From contig NZ_BNBM01000006.1 in NCBI RefSeq assembly GCF_014655715.1, positions 1-64,000 on the forward strand: DNA of 64,000 nt. Reading direction: 5' to 3'. Below the pieces are notes generated by a model that had not been told where the DNA came from, did not search any database, and was given only the letters and a program-made list of their open reading frames with translations. This document shows, piece by piece, positions 33,246 through 41,370 of the stretch. The first letter of the stretch is position 1. Every line of letters starts with the position of its first letter. This stretch comes from Streptomyces lanatus (GTDB lineage Bacteria > Actinomycetota > Actinomycetes > Streptomycetales > Streptomycetaceae). The position numbers and the translations under genes are program-made.

Positions 33246-34079
33246 ATGACGAGCCCCGAGGTAGCGCCGGAGATCGTGAGGTTCTACGCCGAGACCATCG
33301 ATGAGGCCCAGCGGCTGAGTACGACGGCTGACGGTCGGCTTGAGATGGTACGCACGCGGGAACTGCTGCGCCGCTATCTGCCCCCACCGCCCGCCCGGAT
33401 CCTCGACGTCGGCGGTGGGCCCGGGGCGCATGCCCGTTGGCTCGTCGAGGACGGTTACGCCCTGCACCTCGTCGACCCGATCCCCCGTCATGTCAAGCAA
33501 GCCGAACAAACCGGCGCCACGGTCGAGTTGGGCGACGCCCGCCGGCTCACCGCCGAAGACGGCTCCTACGACGTGGTGCTCCTGCTCGGCCCGCTCTACC
33601 ACCTGCCCAAGCGCGCCGACCGCGACCAAGCGCTCGCGGAGGCCCACCGGGTGCTGAGACCGGGCGGCCTTCTGGCAGCCGCTGGCATCAACCGGTACTC
33701 CAGCCTGTTCGAGCACGCCGCCTTCGCGCACCTGCACAAGGAGACGATGCGCAGGAGCATCGGCGGCATCCTCGCCTCGCAAGTCCACGACGGGAGGAAG
33801 GCGTTCACCGCGGCCTATTTCCACAGCGGCGAGCAACTGCGCGACGAGGTGACCGCGGCGGGCTTCGAAGCCGCCGAGGTGTTCGGCGTCGAGGGCCCGG
33901 CCTGGTCCATGCTCGCCGCGGCCGAGCGAAACACCGGCAGCGACTTCCGTGACTCCGCCCTCTTCGAATCGGCGCTCACCGCGGCGCGCATGGCGGAGCC
34001 GTATCCGGAACTGCTCGCGGCAAGCTCCCACCTGCTGGCCGTCGGACGGCGCCATGGCGGCGCTGAAGGAGCGAGATGA
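33246..34079 (+). CDS. class I SAM-dependent methyltransferase
   Basis: Soluble methyltransferase of 277 residues. Motif I is ILDVGGGPGAHARWL, followed by the acidic end of beta-2 (LHLVDPI), LGDARRLTAEDGSYDVVLLLGPLYHL and the post-motif LRPGGLLAAAGINRY. The substrate is unknown. No ribosome site precedes the ATG; CAGAAT at 33234-33239 is a plausible -10 box six bases before it, so the mRNA is probably leaderless and the GntR-type operator would cover the promoter. It is coupled to the SLOG gene by an ATGA overlap. Confidence 0.88.
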   Translation: MTSPEVAPEIVRFYAETIDEAQRLSTTADGRLEMVRTRELLRRYLPPPPARILDVGGGPGAHARWLVEDGYALHLVDPIPRHVKQAEQTGATVELGDARRLTAEDGSYDVVLLLGPLYHLPKRADRDQALAEAHRVLRPGGLLAAAGINRYSSLFEHAAFAHLHKETMRRSIGGILASQVHDGRKAFTAAYFHSGEQLRDEVTAAGFEAAEVFGVEGPAWSMLAAAERNTGSDFRDSALFESALTAARMAEPYPELLAASSHLLAVGRRHGGAEGAR

Positions 34080-34561
34080 CCACCATCGCCGTCACCGGGC
34101 ACATGGACCTGACCGCGCCCAGCGTCTCCCTCGTCCGAGACGCCCTGCGGGAGGCGCTCGCGCCGTATGCCTTCGATCTGACCGGCGTCTCGTGCATCGC
34201 CCAGGGCTCGGACTCCGTATTCGCCGAAGTCGTGCTGGAACTCGGCGGACGCCTGATCGCAGTCATTCCCTCGCAGGACTACCGGCGGAACAAGGTCGAG
34301 CCCGATCACGAGGAGACGTTCGACCGGCTCGTGGAGGCCGCGGCCGAAGTCGTGGTCCTGGACCACGAGACCGCGAACCGCTCGGCGTACGAAGACGCCA
34401 ATCGCACGCTGCTGAAGAGGGCCGAGCGACTGGTCGCGGTCTGGAACGGCGAACCGCCGAGCGGCAAGGGCGGCGGCACCACGGACACCGTCCTGGCGGC
34501 GCGCGACGCCGGTCTCCCCGTGGACGTCGTGTGGCCTGACGGCGCTGCGCGAAGGGCCTGA
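34076..34561 (+). CDS. SLOG-superfamily nucleotide-binding protein
   Basis: A 161-residue Rossmann-like protein. It starts with TTIAVTGHMDLT, followed by SCIAQGSDSVFAEVVLELGG and LIAVIPSQDYRRN, then VVLDHETANRSAYEDANRTL and AVWNGEPPSGKGGGTTDTVL. This is the SLOG pattern (relatives include DprA, LOG and TIR-associated sensors), where the Gly-rich loops bind nucleotides or their derivatives. Stand-alone members may cleave or sense such ligands. The coupling with a methyltransferase under GntR control suggests nucleotide metabolism or signalling, but nothing more can be said. Confidence 0.72.
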   Translation: MTTIAVTGHMDLTAPSVSLVRDALREALAPYAFDLTGVSCIAQGSDSVFAEVVLELGGRLIAVIPSQDYRRNKVEPDHEETFDRLVEAAAEVVVLDHETANRSAYEDANRTLLKRAERLVAVWNGEPPSGKGGGTTDTVLAARDAGLPVDVVWPDGAARRA

Positions 34562-34622
34562 GACCCCGGCATGTGGCACAGATCACGGGAAGCCGGTCCG
34601 GGGTGCCGGACAGCTCATTGAT

Positions 34623-35279
34623 GTGAGCACTCATATGCGAACCCGGGTACGGGCCGGGGAATCGAGCGCGTTCGCCGAGCTCTTCGACAGCTACGCCCGC
34701 GCGGTCTACAACCATGCCTTCCGGCTGACCGCCGACTGGTCGGTGGCCGAGGACGTGATGGCCGCGACCTTCCTGGAGGCATGGCGGCTGCGCGACCGGG
34801 TGGATCCCGAAGGCGGCTCGCTCAGGCCCTGGCTGCTGGGCATCGCCACCAACACGGCCCGCAACCAGTACCGCAGCAACCGGCGTTACCGCGCCGCCGC
34901 CAACGCCGCCGCCGCGGCCGAGCTGTCGGTGCCCGACCACGCGGACGAGGTCGCCGACCGGGTCGACGACCGGCGCCGGGTCGCGACCGCCCTCACCGCC
35001 CTGGCCAGGCTGCGCGCACCGGAACGCGAGGTCGTCACGCTCTGCCTGGTCGAGGGCCTGGACTACGAGGCCGCGGCGGTGGCGCTCGGGGTGCCCGTCG
35101 GCACGGTGGCCTCCCGGCTGTCCCGGGCTCGCAGGAAGCTGCGGGCGCATGCGGAGGACGCCGCTGTAGGGACGCCGTACGAGAAAGTTCCCGGAAATCG
35201 GGAAGGCGGCCGGCCCGCACGACAGACAAGAGGTGATCACACCAGCGTGATCCGGCCCGCACAGGAGGGAAACCGATGA
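34623..35279 (+). CDS. ECF sigma factor
   Basis: Sigma factor of 218 residues. Region 2: FAELFDSYARAVYNHAFRLTADWSVAEDVMAATFLEAWRLR; core RPWLLGIATNTARNQYR; region 4: YEAAAVALGVPVGTVASRLSRARRKL. The GTG at 34623 is the likely start; MRTRV four codons later is possible. It overlaps the CU044_5270 gene by four bases (ATGA). This pair is common in actinomycetes and the membrane partner is probably its regulator. Confidence 0.88.
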   Translation: MSTHMRTRVRAGESSAFAELFDSYARAVYNHAFRLTADWSVAEDVMAATFLEAWRLRDRVDPEGGSLRPWLLGIATNTARNQYRSNRRYRAAANAAAAAELSVPDHADEVADRVDDRRRVATALTALARLRAPEREVVTLCLVEGLDYEAAAVALGVPVGTVASRLSRARRKLRAHAEDAAVGTPYEKVPGNREGGRPARQTRGDHTSVIRPAQEGNR

Positions 35280-36379
35280 ACGCGAACACGCCCCGGCCGC
35301 ACCCGGCCGACCAGGACCGGAGCATCTCCGAGCTGCTCTCGGGTACGGCGCGTGACCTGCCGTCGGGCCGCCACGAGTTCCACAAGGAGCGACTGATGGC
35401 CCAGATCCACGACATACGGCGCGACGAGCGCACCGAGACGTCAGCGCCCCGGCAGCAGCGCCGTCTGCGCCTCCCGCGCCCGGCGATCACCCTGCCCCTC
35501 ACCGCGGTCGCCGTGGCGGCGGCGGTCGTCGCCGGGGTGTGGCAGAGCGGCGGGGGCGCCGGGGTCAGGGACAGCGGGGTCGCCACCGGGCCGGCGCTGA
35601 CGACGAAGATCGGTGCGGCGACCACCAAGGGCATGCCTCAGCTGATCGACCGGATCTCGCTGGCGGCGGCCGACACCTCCCATCCGGACGTCAGGCCGGG
35701 GCAGTTCATCTACATCGAGTCCAAGTCCGCCGACAGCTTCATCAAGACCGTCGGCGACAAGTCGAGCCTGGCCAGTCACGCGCTGCACACCCGGCAGGTG
35801 TGGGAGTCCGCCGACGGCACCGAGGGCTGGCTCATCGACCCCTCGGTCAATGACAGCCCCGAGGGCGAGACCCTGAGCCTGCCCGACGAGCAGGGCAACA
35901 CCCCCGAGGCGACGCTGAACGCCCCCTCCTACGACTACCTCGCCAAGCTCACCACCGACCCCGACGAACTCCTCGCGAAGATCTACAAGGAGACCGAGGG
36001 GATGGGCAACACCCCCGACCAGCAGGCGTTCACCACCATCGGTGACCTGCTCGGCGAGAGCTACCCTCCGGCGGAGCTGTACCCGGCGCTGTTCAAGGCC
36101 GCCGCGAAGATCCCCGGTGTCGTCGTGGTCGACGACGCGGTGGACGCGGCCGGACGGCACGGGATCGCGGTGGCCCGGCTCGACGAGACCAGCGGGCAGC
36201 GCGAGGAGTGGATCTTCGACCGGAAGACCCATGTGTTCCTCGGCGAACGCACCGTCCAGGTCCGCAAGGGCACCGGCACGGACGCCCTGATCACACCCGG
36301 TACGGTCACCTTCACCAGCGCGATCATGAAGCGGGCCGTCGTCGACGAGATGAAGCAGACACCGACGCGGAACGGCTGA
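35276..36379 (+). CDS. CU044_5270 family membrane protein
   Basis: A 367-residue single-pass protein. The cytoplasmic N-terminus (ISELLSGTARDLPSGRHEFHKERLMAQI) is followed by one TM helix (ITLPLTAVAVAAAVVAGVW) and a large outer domain. YIESKSADSFI, RQVWESADGTEGWLI and GIAVARLDETSGQREEWIFDRKTHVFLGER recall lipoprotein-like beta folds of the LolA/MucB type. This is the CU044_5270 family, regularly encoded after an ECF sigma gene and thought to be an anti-sigma regulator sensing the envelope; direct evidence is lacking. Confidence 0.82.
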   Translation: MNANTPRPHPADQDRSISELLSGTARDLPSGRHEFHKERLMAQIHDIRRDERTETSAPRQQRRLRLPRPAITLPLTAVAVAAAVVAGVWQSGGGAGVRDSGVATGPALTTKIGAATTKGMPQLIDRISLAAADTSHPDVRPGQFIYIESKSADSFIKTVGDKSSLASHALHTRQVWESADGTEGWLIDPSVNDSPEGETLSLPDEQGNTPEATLNAPSYDYLAKLTTDPDELLAKIYKETEGMGNTPDQQAFTTIGDLLGESYPPAELYPALFKAAAKIPGVVVVDDAVDAAGRHGIAVARLDETSGQREEWIFDRKTHVFLGERTVQVRKGTGTDALITPGTVTFTSAIMKRAVVDEMKQTPTRNG

Positions 36380-36397
36380 CGCCCCACGCCCGCGCCG

Positions 36398-36489
36398 TCA
36401 GCCCCGATGCGGCGGCGGGGGCGGCATCGTCGCCAGGTCGGGGGCCGGCTCGGGCCAGGACCAGCAGATCGGAGATGCATCGGAGATGC
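36398..36489 (-). repeat. partial duplicate of the universal stress protein 3' end, plus 11-bp tandem repeat
   Basis: From 36398 to about 36470 the minus strand reads WPEPAPDLATMPPPPPHRG-stop, closely matching the end of the neighbouring stress-protein gene (WPESAPDLGTMPPPPPPPHHG-stop). Just beyond, ATCGGAGATGC is repeated head to tail at 36468-36478 and 36479-36489. No open start is attached, so this is a decayed duplicate rather than a gene. Confidence 0.7.
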
Positions 36490-36539
36490 AGCAGACCCCG
36501 GCCAAGACCGGCTGACACACCGCCCCGCCTCCACCGCCG

Positions 36540-37040
36540 TCACCCGTGATGCGGCGGCGGGGGCGGGGGCGGCATCGTCCCCAGGTCAGGCGCCGACTCC
36601 GGCCACACCAGCAGCAGTGGGCAGGCGGCGTGGTCGACGACGAAGCGGCTTGCCGGGCCCAGGCTGTGCGGGCCGAGGCGGGAGCGGTCGCCGTCGCGGG
36701 CCAGGACGAGCAGGTCGGCGCCGTCGGTCGCGGCGACCACCTCGCGCTCGACGCGCCCGGTGCGCTCGCTGCGGGTGCAGGGGCGGGCGAGGCGTTCGGC
36801 GGCCGCTCGCAGCAGGCTCTCGGCGGAGGCGGCGGCGAGGTGTTCGACGCGGGTGCCGGGGTCGCGTTCCGGATGCCCTCGGCCAAGCAGCCCGGCGAAC
36901 GCGCCGTGCGCGGCGTCGGCGACATCGTGCCCGGTGACGTGCAGCAGGACGATCTCGGCGCCCTCGGGAGCATGCGCCCGCGCGGCGTCCACACACGCGG
37001 GCCAGGTGCCCTCGACGACCCAGACGACCACCACCGCCAT
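36540..37040 (-). CDS. universal stress protein-like protein
   Basis: Soluble alpha/beta protein of 166 residues. AVVVVWVVEGTWPACVDAARA and EIVLLHVTGHDV form the first strands, and DLLVLARDGDRSRLGPHSLGPASRFVVDHAACPLLLV is the UspA-like C-terminal core. The ATP loop GxxG-9-GS/T is altered (GDRSRLGPHSLGPASRF), so nucleotide binding is possible but not certain. The tail is a run of prolines and histidines (PPPPPPPHHG), which could chelate metal. The start has GGAGGAGG upstream, inside the end of the transporter gene four bases away; the two are one transcript. Confidence 0.75.
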   Translation of the reverse strand: MAVVVVWVVEGTWPACVDAARAHAPEGAEIVLLHVTGHDVADAAHGAFAGLLGRGHPERDPGTRVEHLAAASAESLLRAAAERLARPCTRSERTGRVEREVVAATDGADLLVLARDGDRSRLGPHSLGPASRFVVDHAACPLLLVWPESAPDLGTMPPPPPPPHHG

Positions 37041-37044
37041 ACGA

Positions 37045-38304
37045 TCAGCCTCCTCCGATCACCGCCAGCGACGCCCACAGTGCCAGTACAGCGGCGCACA
37101 GGCTCGCGGGTACGGCGTACAGGCCGAGCCGCGTGAACTCCCGCAGCTGAACCTCCGTGTCATGGGCGTGGACGATACGCCGCCACAGCAGCGTCGCCAG
37201 CGATCCGGCGTAGGTGAGGTTGGGGCCGATGTTGACGCCGAGCAGCACGGCGAGGACTGCGCCGGGACCGGAACCGGACGCGAGCGGCAGCAGCACCAGC
37301 ACCGCCGGCAGATTGTTGATGACGTTCGCCAGTACGGCGGCCAGCAGGGCGATCCCGAACAGGGCCGCGAGCCCGGTGCCGTCGGGAATCAGCCGGCCGA
37401 GCGCCGTGTCGAGGCCGTTGTCCACGACCGCCCGCACCACGATCCCGAGCGCCAGCACGAAGGCCAGGAACGGCAGCGAGGCCGAACTCACCAGCGCCCT
37501 CGGTGTCGTACGGCGCCGCAGCAGGGCCCGCACGGCGAGGACCGCGGCCCCGGCCAGGGCGGCCCAGGCCGGGTCGATGCCGACGGCCGAGGTCAGCACG
37601 AACCCGGCCAGCGTGCCCGCCACCGTGAGCAGCGCGAACAGGGGCAGTTCGGGGGCGTCGCCGCCGGACGGGGCCTGCGCGCCGGCGTCCAGGTCGGTGG
37701 CGAAGAAGCGCCGGAAGACGAGGTATTCGACGGCGATCGCGGCCAGCCACGGCAGCGCCATCAGCGCGGCGAACCGGGTGAAGCTCAGCCCGCTGGCCGC
37801 GAACGCCAGCAAGTTGGTCAGATTGGACACCGGGAGGAGGAGGGACGCCGTGTTGGAGAGGTGCGTGCAGGCGTAGACGTGCGGCTTGGGGCGGGCGCCG
37901 AGCCGGGCCGCCGTCGCGAACACCACGGGTGTGAGCAGTACGACCGTCGCGTCGAGACTCAGTACGGCCGTGATCGCCGACGCGGCCAGGAACACCTGGG
38001 CGAGCAGGCGTCGTGGCCGACCCGCCGCCGTACGTGCCATCCATGCGCCGCACCACTGGAACAAGCCCTCGTCGTCGCAGAGTTGGGCGAGAACCAGTAC
38101 GGCGGCCAGGAAGCCGATCACCGGGCCGAGCTGTTCCGCCTCGTCCAGCGCGTCACCCACCGAGATCGCCCCGGTGGCCACCACCAGCGCCGCGGCCGGG
38201 ACGGCGACCACGGCCTCCGGCCAGTTGAAGGGGCGGACGACGGCGCAGACCAGCACGAGCACGAGCATGGCCGCGGACAGGGTCTCCGCGAGCGGGGCGT
38301 TCAG
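37045..38304 (-). CDS. ArsB/CitM-type (ion transporter superfamily) permease, probable CTG start
   Basis: Polytopic membrane transporter of about 419 residues with roughly eleven TM helices. The repeated motifs TAVLSLDATVVLLTPVVFATA and ANVINNLPAVLVLLPLA, plus NTASLLLPVSNLTNLLAFA, are the paired inverted-repeat signatures of the ArsB/NhaD/CitM superfamily. Substrate could be arsenite, an organic anion or sodium/proton exchange. No ATG, GTG or TTG fits the expected N-terminus NAPLAETLSAAM; CTG at 38304 does, with AAGGA seven bases upstream, and is probably the start. ATG at 38268 is the fallback and would remove 12 residues. Confidence 0.82.
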   Translation of the reverse strand: MNAPLAETLSAAMLVLVLVCAVVRPFNWPEAVVAVPAAALVVATGAISVGDALDEAEQLGPVIGFLAAVLVLAQLCDDEGLFQWCGAWMARTAAGRPRRLLAQVFLAASAITAVLSLDATVVLLTPVVFATAARLGARPKPHVYACTHLSNTASLLLPVSNLTNLLAFAASGLSFTRFAALMALPWLAAIAVEYLVFRRFFATDLDAGAQAPSGGDAPELPLFALLTVAGTLAGFVLTSAVGIDPAWAALAGAAVLAVRALLRRRTTPRALVSSASLPFLAFVLALGIVVRAVVDNGLDTALGRLIPDGTGLAALFGIALLAAVLANVINNLPAVLVLLPLASGSGPGAVLAVLLGVNIGPNLTYAGSLATLLWRRIVHAHDTEVQLREFTRLGLYAVPASLCAAVLALWASLAVIGGG

Positions 38305-38408
38305 TTCCGGTTCCTTCCGTACGGCGGTGACGGTGGCGGGGCTGTGACTGTGGCTGTCGCCTGTGTCTCCGCCGCACGGTACCCCGGGAAAAAGTCGGCC
38401 CTGTACGC

Positions 38409-39404
38409 CTACCCCAGCGCCCTCACCCCGGCGAGATGACCGGCCAGCGTGCGGCGGCAGTAGGCCAGGTGGTCGCCGCCGTAGCCGCGCGGGCCGCACT
38501 CCACGACGAGGAGGAGGCCCAGGTAGAGGTGGTAGAGGGCGAGGCGGTGCCGGAAGGCGGGACTGTCGAGGTTCAGGGTGCCGCCGGCCTCGGTGTAACC
38601 GGCGACCAGATCGCTGTCGGGGCCCGCGTCGCCGCCGAGGGCGAGGGAGACCAGTTCGGCGGCGGGGTCGCCCCAGAACGCGCGCTCGTGGTCGATGAGG
38701 CCGGTGACGCGGGGGTGCCCTCGGTCTCCGGGGCCGCTGATGAAGATGTTGCCGGGCCACAGGTCGTAGTGGACCAGCCGGGGCTCGGTGATCTCGTCGA
38801 GCGCGTCCGCACCCTCGGCGACGAGGGTCCGGATGTCGGCGGGCGTCGCGTCCAGCGGGGACCGCCAGCGGGCGGCGTCGTCAAGGAGCGAGTCGACCAT
38901 GGCGGTGAACGCCGTCCGCCAGTCGGGGGCGGACAGTGCGGACTCGGCGGCCGGGTAGCCGAACCGGCCGTCCTCCGGGGACAGGGTGTGCAGACGGGCG
39001 ACGACGGCGCCCAGTTGGCGGCGCAGTTCCCGCCCGGTCGCCGGGGGCAGACGGTCGGCCGCCTTGTCCCACGGGACGCCCTCCAGGACGGAGACCGCGA
39101 GGAACTCCTCGCCGACGTGGAGCAGTTCGGGCGTCGGGACATCTCCCTGCGGCAGCTTCTCGATCCGCCGGTAGACCATGGCCTCGGTCGCGAGGATGCC
39201 GCGCTCGTAGCGCAGAACCTCGGCGTCGGGCGGCGGGGCGAGTTTTACGACGGCGGGGCGGCCGTCGTCCAGGAGCACACGGTAGGCCGTGTTGAACCAG
39301 CCGTCGGTCAGCTCGCTCTCCATCCGGCATCCGACGCCGACGGAGTCACGGAGCAGGGCGTCGAGGTCCTCGGGAGACAGGTGGCGCTTGGTCCGGCTCT
39401 GCAT
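38409..39404 (-). CDS. aminoglycoside phosphotransferase-fold kinase
   Basis: A 331-residue kinase-like protein. The nucleotide-binding part has VVKLAPPPDAEVLRYERGILATEAMVYR, the catalytic loop is LVHYDLWPGNIFI and the metal-binding motif is VTGLIDHERAFWGDP. This is the APH/choline-kinase fold; the HYDLWPGN form is closer to fructosamine-kinase-like and uncharacterised members than to true resistance enzymes. Substrate unknown. It lies between the amidohydrolase and the transporter, all on the same strand, with gaps of about 105 bases. Confidence 0.88.
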   Translation of the reverse strand: MQSRTKRHLSPEDLDALLRDSVGVGCRMESELTDGWFNTAYRVLLDDGRPAVVKLAPPPDAEVLRYERGILATEAMVYRRIEKLPQGDVPTPELLHVGEEFLAVSVLEGVPWDKAADRLPPATGRELRRQLGAVVARLHTLSPEDGRFGYPAAESALSAPDWRTAFTAMVDSLLDDAARWRSPLDATPADIRTLVAEGADALDEITEPRLVHYDLWPGNIFISGPGDRGHPRVTGLIDHERAFWGDPAAELVSLALGGDAGPDSDLVAGYTEAGGTLNLDSPAFRHRLALYHLYLGLLLVVECGPRGYGGDHLAYCRRTLAGHLAGVRALG

Positions 39405-39512
39405 GAGGGCACGCTTTCGGGCGAAGGGCGACAGGGCGACGGCGAGGCGATGGCGGGAGCGCTCCCACAGTGCCGACCGTCCATCGCCCGGTCAAGCACG
39501 CCCCGCGCCCTC

Positions 39513-41210
39513 TCACCGCTCGTACACCACCCGCCCGTCGAACACCGTGAGGTCGACCTCCACCTCCGCGATCCCATGCGGGTCACCGTCCGTCAACGGC
39601 CGGTCCAGTACGCACAGATCGGCCGCCTTCCCCGGCTCGACCGTCCCCTTCCACCCGTCGGCGAAGTCCTGCCAGGCCGGGGTGGCGGTGTAGGCGCGCA
39701 GGGCGGCGGCGAGCGGCACGCGCTGCTCGGGCCCGCTGGGCCGTCCCGTCGCCTTGGACTCGCGCAGCATCATCGAGACGACGCCCTGCCGCCAGTCCGG
39801 TTCGGTTATCGGCGCGTCCGAACTCGCGCACACCCGCACACCGGCCTCGATCGCGGAGCGCACCGGCCACTGGACGGCGGACCGCCGCGGCCCCACGATC
39901 TCGTCCATCAGGTCAGAGATGGTCCACTTGATGGCGGGGTTCATATTGACCCCGTAGCCGTGCGCGGCCAGTTCGGCCAGGCTGCCGGGCCCGATGAAGT
40001 CACCGTGGATGACGTAGTGCCGGGCGTCCGGGCGGGGTGCGCAGGCCTGCGCGGCGGTGAAGGCGTCGACGACCGTGTCGATGGCCCGGTCCCCGGTGAC
40101 ATGCACACCGAGCTGGAAACCGGCCTCGTGCGCGACGCGGATCATCTCCCGCAGTTCGTCGACCTGGAGGGCGGGGGTGTCGCCGTGCACGCAGAGCGCG
40201 CCGTGGCCGCCGTCCGGGTAGGGCTCGTTCATCCAGGCGGTGCGGTTCGGCGGCACTCCGTCGGCGAAGATCTTCACACCGATGGTGTTGAGCAGCCGGG
40301 GGTCCGGCGACCGCGGTCGGCGCAGCTCGGCGAGGCCCTTGCGCAGGTCGTCCGCCGAGCCGCCCATCGGCGCGGGCAGCAGCAGCACGCTGACGCGGGC
40401 GTGGAGTTCACCGGCGGCGACGAGTTCGGCGTACGCGGTCCAGTTGTCGGTGCTCAGGCCGCCGAACAGGGTGCCGGTGCCGCCGGGGCCGAGGCCGGGC
40501 TCGGTGTAGCTGGTGATGCCGCGGGCGTGGAGTTCGCGGACGACGGCCTGGATGGCCCGGCGGCGCTGGGCGGGGGTGGGGTCGGGCAGGGCGGCTTGGA
40601 CCATGCGTTGGGCGGCCTCGCGCAGGATGCCGGTGGGTGAGCCGTCGGGGTCGACGTCGATGACGCCTCCGGCAGGTGCCGCCGTATCGGCGTGGATGCC
40701 GCAGCGGCGCAGGGCCTCGGAGTTGGCCCACACCATGTGCGAGGAGAAGTCGGTCAGACAGACGGGGTGATCCGGCGCCACGGCGTCCAGGTCGCGGCGG
40801 TGCGGGAAGCGGCGCGGATCGGCCAGGCACTCATCGAGATAGCCGGGGTCCCAGCCGAGGCCGACGATCCACTCGCCGGGCCGGGCGTGCTCCGCCGCCT
40901 GCCGTACGGTCGCTGCGATGTCGGCGATCGAGCGCACCGCCGGATGCCCCACGGCCAGGGCGAACGGCGGCTTCGACATGCCGTACGCGGCACCGTGCAG
41001 ATGGGAGTCGTTGATGCCGGGCAGGACGGTCCGGCCGGCGAGTTCGACGACACGGGTGCCGGGGCCGACGAGCGCGCGCATCTCCGCGTCGGTGCCGACG
41101 GCGACGATGTCCCGCCCGCGCACGGCGACTCCCTCGGCCACCCGGAAGTCCCGGTCGACGGTGAGGACCTGGCCGCCGGTGAGGACGAGGGTGGGGGATG
41201 TGGCGTTCAT
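39513..41210 (-). CDS. amidohydrolase family 3 enzyme (YtcJ-like)
   Basis: Metal-dependent hydrolase of 565 residues. A beta-sandwich N-terminus (LVLTGGQVLTVDRDFRVAEGV) surrounds a TIM barrel. Metal ligands are visible: PGINDSHLHG (HxH), the Lys in GVKIFADGVPPNRTAWM, HVTGDRAID, VIHGDFI and the Asp in CASSDAPITEP. The C-terminus (WKGTVEPGKAADLCVLD) is typical of amidohydrolase 3. Relatives remove N-formyl or open amide bonds in secondary metabolites. The start MNATSPTL at 41210 was taken because the sandwich begins at once. It is divergent from the LuxR-type regulator, which probably controls it. Confidence 0.9.
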   Translation of the reverse strand: MNATSPTLVLTGGQVLTVDRDFRVAEGVAVRGRDIVAVGTDAEMRALVGPGTRVVELAGRTVLPGINDSHLHGAAYGMSKPPFALAVGHPAVRSIADIAATVRQAAEHARPGEWIVGLGWDPGYLDECLADPRRFPHRRDLDAVAPDHPVCLTDFSSHMVWANSEALRRCGIHADTAAPAGGVIDVDPDGSPTGILREAAQRMVQAALPDPTPAQRRRAIQAVVRELHARGITSYTEPGLGPGGTGTLFGGLSTDNWTAYAELVAAGELHARVSVLLLPAPMGGSADDLRKGLAELRRPRSPDPRLLNTIGVKIFADGVPPNRTAWMNEPYPDGGHGALCVHGDTPALQVDELREMIRVAHEAGFQLGVHVTGDRAIDTVVDAFTAAQACAPRPDARHYVIHGDFIGPGSLAELAAHGYGVNMNPAIKWTISDLMDEIVGPRRSAVQWPVRSAIEAGVRVCASSDAPITEPDWRQGVVSMMLRESKATGRPSGPEQRVPLAAALRAYTATPAWQDFADGWKGTVEPGKAADLCVLDRPLTDGDPHGIAEVEVDLTVFDGRVVYER

Positions 41211-41318
41211 GCGGGTTCCTTCCGGAACAGGGCGGCTGTGGCTGTGCCGACCAGCAAAGACCCGCACCGCCCGCGCCACCATCCGTACAAATACCGACCC
41301 GGCGACCGATGTTGTCCG

Positions 41319-41332
41319 GGCGGGCCCGCCCA
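41319..41332. promoter_or_regulatory. 14-bp palindrome in the amidohydrolase/LuxR divergent spacer
   Basis: GGGCGGGCCCGCCC is perfectly self-complementary and lies 39 bases before the LuxR-type start. In such GC-rich DNA this may be chance, but the position suits an operator. Confidence 0.35.
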
Positions 41333-41370
41333 CTCGCGTCTTATCGTGGGGCGCTCCCCCGGAGGCCCGT

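Noticed and set aside
31608..34561. Biosynthetic gene cluster around DUF6415 and methyltransferase
   Set aside because: No synthase, NRPS, PKS, RiPP precursor or tailoring set is present; two families alone do not make a cluster.
38409..39404. Aminoglycoside resistance phosphotransferase
   Set aside because: The fold matches, but the catalytic loop HYDLWPGN is of the broad uncharacterised/fructosamine-kinase-like type; naming a resistance gene is not justified.
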